A stretch of 64,000 nucleotides of DNA, from the NCBI RefSeq assembly GCF_033118175.1, contig NC_083691.1, positions 56,014,001-56,078,000 of the forward strand. Direction: 5' to 3'. Below the pieces are notes generated by a model. It searched no databases, was not told the origin of the DNA, and was given only the letters and a program-made list of their open reading frames with translations. The DNA comes from Dama dama (Eukaryota > Chordata > Mammalia > Artiodactyla > Cervidae). Each line of letters begins with the position of its first letter. Positions within the stretch are counted from its first letter, which is position 1. Below, in pieces: positions 55,150 through 64,000 of the stretch. Position numbers and translations under genes: made by a program.

Positions 55150-55340
55150 GGACTTCCTTGGTGGTCCAGTGACTAAGACACTGAGCTCCCAGTGCAGGGG
55201 GCCTGGGTTCAATCCCTGGTCAGGGAACTAGATCCCACATGCCACAACTTAACAGTGTACATGCAGCAACCAAAGATCCCAAGTGCCCCACCTAAGACCC
55301 AGTGAAGCCAAATAAATAAATATTAAGAAAAAAAAAAAAA
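55150..55340 (+). mobile_element. CHR SINE with long TSD
   Basis: GGACTTCCTTGGTGGTCCAG to the A-run at 55328-55340. TSD AGAAATCACTGACC at 55131-55144 and 55341-55354, extending to 18 of 19 matches. Confidence 0.95.
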
Positions 55341-56019
55341 AGAAATCACTGACCCACTGACCTACTGTACCTATTGTATTGACCTGGTCCAGCAAGTGTC
55401 TAGCACCGCTCTGATGACAAACCAGCAGTGAACAGATGGGGATAGAAGCCTGTTGAGTTCTGGGGTACCCCTTCCCCTGGCTCAGGCATTCTTTCATCTG
55501 ATGACTGCAATCTGACCCAGCTCCAGTCCTGGCCTCTGCTTAGCCACTTGCCCCGTGTGGACACTGCTGAGTATGAACTGTCCCCTGGCCCCCACCCCCG
55601 CCCCACTCTGCATCCTGAGAGAGCACGAGGATGTCAGCAAACACCCAAACAGTGGTGATGAGCAAACAAGCAAAGCTGCTCCAAGGCCATCTGCACAGAT
55701 GTGGACAGTCACCCCTCGCCAGGGTAGGTTCCTGGGAAACTGCAGCAGGAAATAGAGCGGTCCAAAGGGGGTTCATGTTTTTGCTGTATCCCTATGTCAC
55801 CAGTAGATGGGAATCACGGGTCAGCAAGGCAGAATGCTGACACAGCTTTCCCTCGGATGCATGCAAAACAAAGAATGGACGGCCTGAGGTGGAAAACAGG
55901 AACATATGGTGTGATTGATCTGTGGGTGTGCAGATGAGCCAGCAATGAGGCAAAGCTGGGGTGATGAGAAATGATACCTTTCCTGATGGAGTGATTCCAC
56001 TGCTCCAAAATCTTCCATG

Positions 56020-56218
56020 GTGTGACTTCCCTGGTGGCCCAGTGGCTAATACTTCACCCTCCCAATGCAGGGGACCTGGGTCTGATCCCTGGTCCAGGAA
56101 CTAGATCCCACGTGCCACAGCTAGGAGTTTGCATGCCACAACTAAAAGATCCTGCATGCTGCAACAAACCCCCACCACACTGCAATTAAAACCCCGAACA
56201 GCCAAATAAATAAAAACG
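56020..56218 (+). mobile_element. CHR SINE
   Basis: GTGACTTCCCTGGTGGCCCA to GAACAGCCAAATAAATAAAA. Confidence 0.93.
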
Positions 56219-56597
56219 CAAAACTTTCACAGCTCCCAACTGACCGCAGAACACATCCAATTGCTTGCTTTGGTATTGAGGGCCCCCACCATCCAGCTGG
56301 GCCCACCCCGCCAGCCTCGTGTGCCCTCCGCTAACTCCTGGGCACACATCAGGTATTTTTGCCACTGTGCTCTGCCATCATTCTCTTTGCCTGGAAGGTT
56401 CTTTCCCAGCTCTGTCTGCCAAAACCCCGTGCACTGGATGAGAAGCCTTGAATCTGGAGCCAGGTAATTCTTTGCTGGTCAGGGAGGGGGCTGTCCTGGG
56501 CACTGAAGGATGTTCAGCAGCAACCCTGGTCTCTCCAATAGATGCCAGTAGCATTCCCTCCACCCCATCTGTGAGGATCAAAAATGCCTCCAGGAGG

Positions 56598-56735
56598 GAG
56601 AGAAGTTCAAGAGGGAGGGGACATACATATCCCTGTGGCTGATTCATGTTGATGTATGGCAGAAACCAACATAATACTATAAGGTAATTATCCTCCACTT
56701 AAAAATAAATAAATTTAAATTAAAAAGAAGGGGAA
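56598..56735 (+). mobile_element. Ruminant L1 3' end in MER20
   Basis: GAGGGGACATACATATCCCT, GTTGATGTATGGCAGAAACC, and tail AAAAATAAATAAATTTAAAT. Flanked by AAAATGCCTCCAGGAGG (56581-56597) and AAAATGCCTTGAGAAGG (56736-56752). Confidence 0.88.
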
Positions 56736-56752
56736 AAAATGCCTTGAGAAGG

Positions 56753-56892
56753 ACCTCCCAGGTGGTCCAGAAGCTAAGACTCTGTGCTCCCAACGCAGGG
56801 GGCCCAGGTTCAATCCCTGGCCAGGGAACTAGATCCCATATACTGCAACTAAGATCTGGTGCAGCTAAATACATACATAATTTTTTTTTTTT
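56753..56892 (+). mobile_element. CHR SINE in MER20, beside the L1
   Basis: ACCTCCCAGGTGGTCCAGAA to TACATACATAATTTTTTTTT. Its right flank TAATGCCTCTAG (56893-56904) repeats the AATGCCTTGAG word before it. Confidence 0.88.
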
Positions 56893-56959
56893 TAATGCCT
56901 CTAGATACTGGCAAATGTCCTCTGGGGGCCAAAGAGCCCCTGGATGAGAACCCCTATTC

Positions 56960-57190
56960 TACACTCAGATCCAGTGCTACTCTTTTCATGAAGCCCTTCC
57001 CTGAACTTCTTAGAAGTGTAAATGGCTTTTACACGCTTTGTAATAACCTATCAGCATTTAACATAGCTTCCTTTCAGCTTGATTTATATGTGTTTATATC
57101 ACCCTCCCCATCAGGCCATAAATTCCTTGAGGGCAGAGATCACCTATTGTTCATCCACAAGCCTATTGTTCTACAAGCCACTCATTACCT
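56960..57190 (+). mobile_element. L2 3' fragment
   Basis: CATGAAGCCCTTCCCTGAAC and CCATAAATTCCTTGAGGGCA are L2 end words. Confidence 0.65.
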
Positions 57191-57303
57191 ACTGGCCTAG
57201 TGAAACTCTGGGTTTAACTTGCTTACTGTTAACATAAACATAACCTGTCTACGTTACTTGTTTATGCTTATTGTAGAAAAAAGTTTTAAGACAGAAAAGG
57301 ACA

Positions 57304-57415
57304 AGACCTGGACCTGGTGGTCCAGTGGTTAAGACTCCGTGCTTCCACTGCAGGGTACACAGATTTGATTCCAGGTCAGGGAACTAAGATCCTTAAAAAA
57401 GAAAAAAAAAAAGAA
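57304..57415 (+). mobile_element. CHR SINE, short form
   Basis: CCTGGTGGTCCAGTGGTTAA to GGGAACTAAGATCC and an AAAAAAG tail. Confidence 0.9.
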
Positions 57416-57537
57416 TAAAATAAAAATCACCCAGAATCCCACCATACAGCAACAACAGTAGTTAAAACAAATTGTTATACTAAATATGTCCTTCTAATAC
57501 TGGTATACCAATAAAATACTGGTGCACATCCCTCCTC

Positions 57538-57757
57538 AGGGCTTCCCTGGCGGCTCAGTGGTAAAGAATCTGCCAGCCAGTGCAGGAGATGTGAGTTCAA
57601 TCCCTGAGTCGGGAAGGTCCCCTGGAGAAAGAAATGGCAACCCATTTCAGTATTCTTGCCTGGAAAATCCTATGGACAGAGGAGCCTGGTGGGCTACAGC
57701 CCATGGGGTCACAAAGAGTCAGTCATGATTGAAGTCACTTAGCATGCACGCACATGA
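57538..57757 (+). mobile_element. Bov-tA SINE (source-like copy of an inverted duplicate)
   Basis: Full length from AGGGCTTCCCTGGCGGCTCA to ACTTAGCATGCACGC. Its head, middle and 21 bases of unique left flank recur inverted at 58131-58300. Confidence 0.94.
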
Positions 57758-57804
57758 AAAGTCGAAGTCTAGAGAGAGAGTCAGAGTCAGAAAGAGAACA
57801 GTGA

Positions 57805-57805
<1 letters not shown>

Positions 57806-57837
<32 letters not shown>

Positions 57838-57838
57838 C
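57806..57838. repeat. (CA)n microsatellite
   Basis: About thirteen CA units then ATATA. Confidence 0.92.
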
Positions 57839-57988
57839 ACAGAAAACGAAGCAGAGATGTGAGACCAGGGTCTTAGGGAGGGGCAGGAAGTGAAAACAGC
57901 AGGCTTTTCAATAGCTTCCAGCCCAGTTTCTAGGACCCCATGGAGTCCAGCTGCAACTCCCTAACTCTTTACAAAGAATTCCCCTTTT

Positions 57989-58472
57989 TGTTTTGTTTTT
58001 TTTAATTAAAAAAAAATTTTTTTTTTTTTTTTACTTTACTTCTTCCCCTATTCCCATTATTTACAGAGTTTGAATCTTAGGGCAAGCTTTGGTTTCTTGT
58101 TGTTAAGTTTGAGGAATAGTTTAAACTTAAGGCTCCTCTGTCCATAGGATTTGCCAGGCAAGAATACTGAAGTGGGTTGCCATTTCCTTCTCCAGAGGAC
58201 CTTCCGGACCCAGGGATCGAACCCACACCTCCTGCACTGGCCAGCAGATTCTTTACCACTGAGCCACCAGGGCAGCCCTGAGGAGGGATGTGTACCAGTA
58301 ATAGTTTAAACTCTGCTGATTTAGGAATTAGCAGAATGCATACTTTCTTTCCTTGTTGGCCGCACCACTCAACATGTGGGATCTTAGTTCCCCAACCAAG
58401 AATCTAACCTGTGCGTCCCACCCCCTGCAGTGGAAGCACAATCTTAACCACTGGACCACTGGGGAAGCCCCC
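57989..58472 (-). mobile_element. CHR SINE with possible 3' extension
   Basis: The CHR head and body lie at 58352-58472 in reverse. The next matching flank is AATTCCCCTTTT at 57977-57988 and 58473-58484, a perfect 12-bp pair. Between the SINE and the left flank are about 360 bases that include non-SINE DNA, the nested piece at 58128-58299 and an A/T-rich tail at 57989-58034. Confidence 0.6.
58131..58300 (-). mobile_element. Inverted copy of Bov-tA plus unique flank
   Basis: The minus strand reads TACTGGTACACATCCCTCCT then CAGG and the Bov-tA head and middle, ending GGACAGAGGAGCC. This matches 57517-57686 over about 170 bases with scattered changes. A perfect 13-bp repeat AATAGTTTAAACT flanks it at 58115-58127 and 58300-58312. 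Confidence 0.85.
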
Positions 58473-59335
58473 AATTCCCCTTTTGGGATGATGCTAAATC
58501 GTCCAGTTGGTTTTATCTCTCCTGGTTCATGCGGAGGGAGCAGTGGGGGGTTGGGGGTGGGGGTGGTGAAGACTTGACTAAGACACAGCCTCTGACAACT
58601 GATGCCTAAAAACTCAGAACCCCTTAACTTTCTCCTCTCCAACCTGAACTCATATCCTCTGGTGCTGACCGAGGCCTCCTGAGGGTAGATTATGCACCCA
58701 TGTGCATTAAGCCATTCACACGGCAGTACTACCGACAAACTCATTATGTTGGTACCAAAAGGTGAGGCTCTAGATCCTGGGCTGAGAGAGCTGGAAATTC
58801 AGTACAGCAGTACCCACCCAGAGTGTATGTTTGTGTAAGGATTCAGATCACCCCAACTAAACACAAGCACCCACAGTGAAGGTATAAGGCCAGAGAAGCT
58901 GGGAGCTGTCCAGCTTCTCCATCTGGTTCCCTTTGAAGGGCCTCTAAGCTCCTCTCAGAGCAGATCCTCAGCAGAAACCACAGCAGGCTTTCTCCTAGGA
59001 GCACAGAGCCCTGTCCCTCCCAGGACCAGGTAATGGCAGCTGGCTTACCACCCTCTTTAGTCCAGCTCCTGCCAGAGCCAGGAGAAAAACCACCCCCTAA
59101 AGACCGAGAAGGGCATTTCATCTCTACCATATACTGACTTCATGATTTTGAATGTTATTTAAGTTCTCTAAGTTTCAGTTCCCTCATCTACAAAAATAAG
59201 AAATAACAACAGTTTCCACTGTAAAGATTCAATGAAATGAGAATTTTAAAGGGACAAGAGTATTAAAACAAAAGCTTTAATACTCACTAGGTGTTAGCTT
59301 TCCATCTCCCATTTTGTTCATATTAAATGTTTTAA

Positions 59336-59560
59336 TTAATTTTTTCAATTTGTACTGTGTGCTGTGTCCAACTCTTGGCGACCCTATGGACTGTAGCCTG
59401 TCAGGCTCCTCTGTCCATGGAATTCTCCAGGCAACAATACTGGATTGGGTTGCCATTTCCTCCTCCAGGAGATCTTCCCCACCCAGGGATCAAATCCTCA
59501 TCTTACGTCTCCTGCATTGGCAGGAGGGTTATTAACCACTAGCGCTACCTGGGAAGCCCA
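59336..59560 (-). mobile_element. Bov-tA SINE with 19-bp TSD
   Basis: Full length in reverse. Perfect TSD TTCATATTAAATGTTTTAA at 59317-59335 and 59561-59579. Confidence 0.97.
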
Positions 59561-59836
59561 TTCATATTAAATGTTTTAAGTAATATTTTTCAGTTTACTA
59601 GGTGACAATATAATGTCAATTAAAAAAACATAATCTATGTGAGATCCTCCTCAGCTGGAAAATAAAAACTTGATTAGGGTTCATTTTATTTTTTAAGTAT
59701 CCTCAAAATGGCACCAATTCCAGAAGTATATCAGCAAAAATAAGCAATACCATGGTTTAAACAGGGGTAACAGCAAGTGGATCTTATTGCCTTTGGGGGG
59801 CTACAATTGTGCTCCTCAAAGTGAATTTGCAGGTTC

Positions 59837-60015
59837 TGTGTGCTTAGTCACTCAGTTGTGTCTGACTTTTTAAGACCTTGTGGACTGTAGCCTGCCAGGC
59901 TTCTCTGTCCATGGGATTTTTCAGGCCAGATACTGGAGTGGTTTGCCATTTCCTCCTCCACGGGATCTTCCCCACCGAGGGATCGAAACTACATCTCTGT
60001 GTCTCCTGCATTGCT
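59837..60015 (-). mobile_element. Bov-tA SINE, head truncated
   Basis: GTGTGCTTAGTCACTCAGTT to CTGTGTCTCCTGCATTGC; the head is lost. Confidence 0.9.
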
Positions 60016-60556
60016 TAATGCAGAGTATACTTAATATTTCAACAGATGTATATGTGCAAAAGGGTGCAAGTTCAGCTTCCAGGCAGGTTCAATTTCCTAT
60101 CTGGAAATGAATGACCTCTTGGAAACCCATCTTTGTTTGCTCCTGGGCTTAACTGGCCAGGAAGCCCCAGGCAGATGAATGCACAGTAGTGACCTCCCTG
60201 CACCATGACGGCAACTAATGCTTCACCCTCATTCCATTTTCCTTTAATGTCCCGTAGATTTTATAAAGCCAGATGGGCTTCCTGAAGCTTGAGTTCCTCA
60301 ATGATGGATGTTCAGCCAATGCATTGCTGTCTGAAGCGCCCTGCCCACAGGTCAGCAAGCAGCTTCTTTCCCTCCCTACTTCAGAAAGCCACAGAGTCTC
60401 TCTGGGAGGCTCTGGGGTCATGGAAGGGGCAGCTATGCTGAGAGCCCTGGCCCTTGTCACTGAGGGCCAAGTTCCCAGCCCCGGACTGCAAGGCAACAAG
60501 CCGGTCTCCACACAGGGGCTCCAAACACAGGAAAAGCTGCCACTTGCTCCAGACAG

Positions 60557-60697
60557 ATTTTCCAGGCAAGAATATTGGAGCTGGTTGCCATTTCCTTCTC
60601 CAGGGGATCTTCCCGTTGCAGGGATCAAACGTGCATCTCCTATGTCTCTTGCATTGGCAGCTGGATTCTTTACCACTAGCACCACCTGGAAAGCCCC
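60557..60697 (-). mobile_element. Bov-tA SINE, 3'-truncated
   Basis: TTTTCCAGGCAAGAATATTG to CACCACCTGGAAAGCCCC on the plus strand. Confidence 0.9.
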
Positions 60698-60735
60698 CTC
60701 CAGGTGGAAGTCACAGCCAGTTAAGAGGATATCAG

Positions 60736-60811
60736 GCTGATTCATGTTGAGGTATGGCAGAAACCAACACAACATTGTAAAGCAATTATCCTTCAATTAA
60801 AATTTTTTAAA
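60736..60811 (+). mobile_element. Ruminant L1 3' end, 76 bases, with TSD
   Basis: GCTGATTCATGTTGAGGTAT to TTCAATTAAAATTTTTTAAA. TSD AAGAGGATATCAG (60723-60735) and AAGAGGCTATCAG (60812-60824), one mismatch. Confidence 0.93.
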
Positions 60812-60826
60812 AAGAGGCTATCAGTG

Positions 60827-60871
60827 CTTTTTTTTTTTTCTGCCTCCATTTTTTTTTTTTTTTTTTTTTTA
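60827..60871. repeat. Two poly(T) runs
   Basis: T-runs of about 13 and 22 separated by CTGCCTCCA. Confidence 0.92.
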
Positions 60872-60889
60872 GGAATTTACAAACCCAAT

Positions 60890-61270
60890 CATCCAGAACT
60901 GCAGATGGGAGGAGAGATTGGTATGATCTTTCTGGGAGGCAAGTTGCCTTTATCTCTCAAATCTTTACAGCTTTGCTACCCTCTGACCCAATAACTGTAC
61001 TCCTGAGAACCCACCCAAAAGAAATCATCGGAGGCAAACAAAGATTAAGGCACAAACACATCCCATGGCTTTTTATTACAAAAGAAACTGAAAATAATAT
61101 AGCTGTCCAACAATTTTAAAAAAGGAACTGACTGTACAATTTTAAAAGGTCACTAAAATTCTGTTTAGAAATATTGTGGACACAAGGATATATTAATATA
61201 CTAATGTTTAATGGGAAAGCAAGATACACAGTAACTCCAACCACACAAAATTTTTGTGTTCAAAAAGGCT
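60890..61270 (+). mobile_element. Old L1M 3' fragment
   Basis: GGTATGATCTTTCTGGGAGG, AAAAGAAATCATCGGAGGCA and AAACTGAAAATAATATAGCT keep old L1 order. Confidence 0.65.
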
Positions 61271-61805
61271 TAAGGATCCCCCCAGAATGCATTTCCATAA
61301 TGGAATTATGAGTGACTTTATCTTCTTTATCCTTTCCTTTTCTTCCTCATCCTATTGCCCAGAGTAGCATTTTATCCATCAGTGTCAGGATCTAAAGATG
61401 AGTGGGACAGTCCCAGACATCACCAAGTTCAAGTCTAGCTGAATGACAGATCATCACACCCACAGCCATGCTCTGTGAGCTGAGGCTGGGCTGCTCAATT
61501 AGCAGGGGATGCTCCAGATGTTGAACGATGAGCAGGAGCTTGGTAGATTTGGGAGGGAGAAGGGGACACCTTAGGAAGGGAGAAACCACGAGGAAATCCC
61601 AGAAACAAGCGAGAGCATCGTGGGTTTGGGCTACCAGGGGCTCAGGGAAGCTGGGACCAGGCCAGCTGGATATGGACTGGGGGGAGCTGTTATTTTCCAG
61701 GGTACATTCTGCCAGGGGGGTCCCTCCAAAGGCTGAGCGGAGGAGGGAAAACTAAAAAGGAAGTGCCAAGGCGGGTGATCGAAAACACGAAGCAGGACAA
61801 CTCTA

Positions 61806-61937
61806 GGGGACTTCCCTGGAGGTCCAAGGGTTGAGACCCTCCCCCACTTCTAACGCGGGGATGTGGGTTCGAACTCTGGTGGGGAACTGTGATTCCACAT
61901 GCTGAAGGGTGTGGCCAAAAATTAAATAAAACACACT
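61806..61937 (+). mobile_element. CHR SINE, short form
   Basis: GGGACTTCCCTGGAGGTCCA to GGCCAAAAATTAAATAAAAC. Confidence 0.92.
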
Positions 61938-61984
61938 TGAAGTAGGACAAAGTCTATCTCTTTACACAGTGCTTGGCACACAGA

Positions 61985-62046
61985 AGGTATGAATAATGAG
62001 TGAAGGAATGAGTGAATGCATGCATGAGTGAATGAATGAATGACTC
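61985..62046. repeat. (GAAT)n-like simple repeat
   Basis: Imperfect GAATGA/GAGTGAATG units, ending in four near-perfect GAAT units. Confidence 0.88.
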
Positions 62047-62651
62047 AGGGGCAGAGAGACGGTTAGAGAAGCAGTTTACAACCAAGACAGTGAAGGAAAC
62101 CAGTGAGTTGGAGTCTCCCCTCTTTGGAGAGTGGGTAGAGATCCATTCACACGTATGCCCTATGGTCTCCCAGAACTTATAAATATTCCAATAAAACAAA
62201 GGAACAATTCTTGTAAAACCATTAGCAACCAAGTCCTAGATTTCATGGGAAAGAAAGATGCATGGACCCGAACACACCACAGCACCAACCAGATGAAGGT
62301 GAATCTACTGTGCTCAAGAAGGAACACACAAGTCACTGCCATTCCCTCCACTCCCCTCCATCAGGCTTAGATGCCCAAACTCCGTTGTTTCATTTGTAAT
62401 CACAGACTCTCAGGCAGAGCAGCTTTAAAAACTATCACTCTGCCCCCAAAAGGAAAAGAATCACTGTGTCAGTCCCCCTGCACCAACAAGCTCCTCCCCT
62501 CCCATCCCCTCCTCCTGACTCCACCAACAATAAGTGTTTCTAATAATTAGTACACACAAACCCTCAAAGGGGCCCCACAGCATTGCAAGAGTGTGCTATT
62601 AAGTTCATTATGAATGAAAATAAAAACCATTTCCCCATACTAGTGGATCAC

Positions 62652-62922
62652 ACTGCTGCTGCAGCTGCTAAGTCACTTCAGTCGTGTCCGACTCTGCGAC
62701 CCCATAGACGGCAGCCCACCAGGCTCCCCCGTCCCTGGGATTCTCCAGGCAAGAACACTGGGGTGGGTTGCCATTTCCTTCTCCAATGCATGAAAGTGAA
62801 AAGTGAAAGTGAAGTTGCTCATTTGTGTCCAGTTCTTCGCGATCCCATGGGCTGCACCAGGCTCCTCTGCCCATGGGATTTTCCAGGCAAGAGTGCTAGA
62901 GTGGGTTGCCATTGCCTTCTCC
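62652..62922 (-). mobile_element. Bov-A2 SINE with TSD
   Basis: Dimer with the GCATGAAAGTGAAAAGTGAA linker. Perfect 9-bp TSD GTGGATCAC at 62643-62651 and 62923-62931. Confidence 0.96.
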
Positions 62923-63007
62923 GTGGATCACCCTAGTAACCATGAAAACACTGCATTGAGGAACAGAGTTTGGCACAGCTACGCTGCCCATTCACCTCTC
63001 TTACAAG

Positions 63008-63040
63008 GACCACCCCCCCACCCCCATCCCCACCCCCAGG
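63008..63040 (-). other. G-quadruplex motif in the REEP1 transcript
   Basis: The plus strand has CCCCCCCCACCCCCATCC then CCACCCCC. The sense RNA thus carries four G-runs of at least four with one- to two-base loops. Confidence 0.8.
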
Positions 63041-63165
63041 CACGAACAGAGGACCCTGCCTCCAGCCAAAGCTGATTCCGCCACTGTTGGCCCCCAGCTG
63101 GACCTCTCTGATTTCTCCCCCCAGGAATTTAGAATCAGAGCTGAGAGATCTGCAGGTTACTGAAA

Positions 63166-63366
63166 AGGAGGGCTGTAGGCACAGTGGTAAAGAATCCACC
63201 TGCCAATGCAGGAGAAGCAAGAGATACACGGGTTCAATCCCTGGGTCAGGAAGATTCCTTGGAGAAGGAAATGGCAACTCACTCCAGTATTCTTGCCTGG
63301 AGAACCTCATGGACAGAGGAGCCTGGCAGGCTACAGTCCATGGGGGCGCAGAGTCGGACACAGCTG

Positions 63367-63368
<2 letters not shown>
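63166..63368 (+). mobile_element. Bov-tA SINE
   Basis: GGAGGGCTGTAGGCACAGTG (altered head) to GTCGGACACAGCTGAGCA, followed by its (CA)n tail. Confidence 0.93.

Positions 63369-63409
<41 letters not shown>
63369..63409. repeat. (CA)n microsatellite
   Basis: About 20 uninterrupted CA units, the longest pure dinucleotide run in the window. Confidence 0.95.
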
Positions 63410-63411
<2 letters not shown>

Positions 63412-63711
63412 AATAGCCATGTCTGACCAAATGCTCACCAAAGCAAAAAAGGATGTCTGCAGAGACAGAAAGAAGTACAGAGAAGCAAAGACAATATTTC
63501 AAGCTAAAAGAAACAGATAGACATGCTGTATAAGGACAGAGCTGTCTCTTTTTTTTAAGTTCATATTCTCTCTGGGTTCTCACCATGCTCAGCTCCTGGT
63601 TTCAGTCCTTCCTGAAGTCCAGGTGGACTCTGTCCTCTCATACTCCGGAAGCCACCCCAACATTCTTCCCACAAACCTCCTCTCTCACTGAAGCTGATCA
63701 GAAGCACATCT

Positions 63712-64000
63712 CTGTTCAGTTCAGTTCAGTCGCTCCGTCATAGCCAACTCTTTGAGACCCCATGGACTGCAGCACACCTGCAGTCTCTCCTGGACTTTGC
63801 TCAAACTCATGTACATCGAGTCAGTGATGCCATCCAACTATCTCATCCTCTGTCGTCCCCTTCTCCTCCTGCCTTCAATCTTTCCCAGCATCAGAGTCTT
63901 TTCCAATGAGTCAGTTCTTCACATCAGGTAGCCAAAGTATTGGAGCTTCAGCTTTAGCATCAGTCCTTCCAATGAATATTCAGAACTGATTTCCTTTAGG
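63712..64000 (-). mobile_element. BovB LINE, runs off the window edge
   Basis: Reverse BovB terminus begins TTCAGTTCAGTTCAGTCGCT and continues to the last base. Confidence 0.95.

Larger units (their letters stand above)
56460..56955 (-). mobile_element. MER20 hAT element split by L1 and CHR
   Basis: Reverse MER20: GGGGGCTGTCCTGGGCACTG and GATGCCAGTAGCATTCCCTC on the left, then CTGGCAAATGTCCTCTGGGG and GATGAGAACCCC on the right. Confidence 0.85.
33681..64000 (-). other. REEP1 intron 1, 3' part (more than 30 kb)
   Basis: No exon is recognised here. Stretches where I see nothing definable are 33681-34023, 34326-34649, 37188-37918, 40859-41164, 44687-45296, 46186-47068, 47284-47624, 48601-49484, 49861-50231, 50863-51566, 52031-52439, 52811-53450, 53696-54210, 54721-55149, 55341-56019, 58473-59335, 60016-60556, 61271-61805, 62047-62651 and 63410-63711. 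Confidence 0.88.

Noticed and set aside
60215..60796. 193-residue minus-strand open frame
   Set aside because: A chance join of an L1 end, a Bov-tA piece and unique sequence; no family resemblance.
62933..63586. 217-residue minus-strand open frame
   Set aside because: Built from a Bov-tA SINE and its (CA)n tail, visible as a run of CV repeats.

Overview
The window is genomic DNA of a ruminant, most likely a bovid. It is saturated with BovB (RTE-type) LINE fragments, Bov-tA SINEs, two Bov-A2 SINEs, CHR-type tRNA-Glu SINEs and young artiodactyl L1 3' ends, a mix known only from ruminants. Species cannot be fixed from the sequence alone.

All of it lies inside one gene on the minus strand. Four coding exons read in order from right to left and encode residues 12-139 of REEP1 (receptor expression-enhancing protein 1, the SPG31 hereditary spastic paraplegia gene). 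They are exon 2 (33608-33680), exon 3 (19275-19351), exon 4 (5805-5925) and exon 5 (2526-2639). Exon lengths (73, 77, 121, 114 nt), phases and GT/AG sites fit together without a break, and the reading frame is open throughout. Exon 1 (start codon) must lie beyond position 64000; exons 6-7 (C-terminus) must lie before position 1. The rest is intron: end-proximal intron 1 (>30 kb), introns 2 (14.3 kb), 3 (13.3 kb) and 4 (3.2 kb), and the start of intron 5.

The introns are a dense record of transposition. Old layers (L2, MIR, MER5A, MER20, another hAT, a Tigger1-like element, old L1M/HAL1 and LTR pieces) are split by younger CHR, BovB, Bov-tA, Bov-A2 and ruminant L1 copies, many with clear target-site duplications (TSDs). 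The longest BovB copy keeps a recognisable but broken reverse transcriptase (9619-10850). Family names are given from memory of consensus sequences; exact subfamily calls need a library search. Boundaries without a stated TSD are good to about 5-20 bases.

No bacterial-type system, CRISPR array, functional RNA gene or second protein-coding gene was found. Most interesting: a perfect 19-bp palindrome beside exon 2; an inverted 170-bp copy of a SINE plus its unique flank; a SINE that may have carried downstream DNA with it; two places where successive elements reused the same short target; a one-and-a-half-unit Bov-tA between one TSD; and a tail-only insertion.
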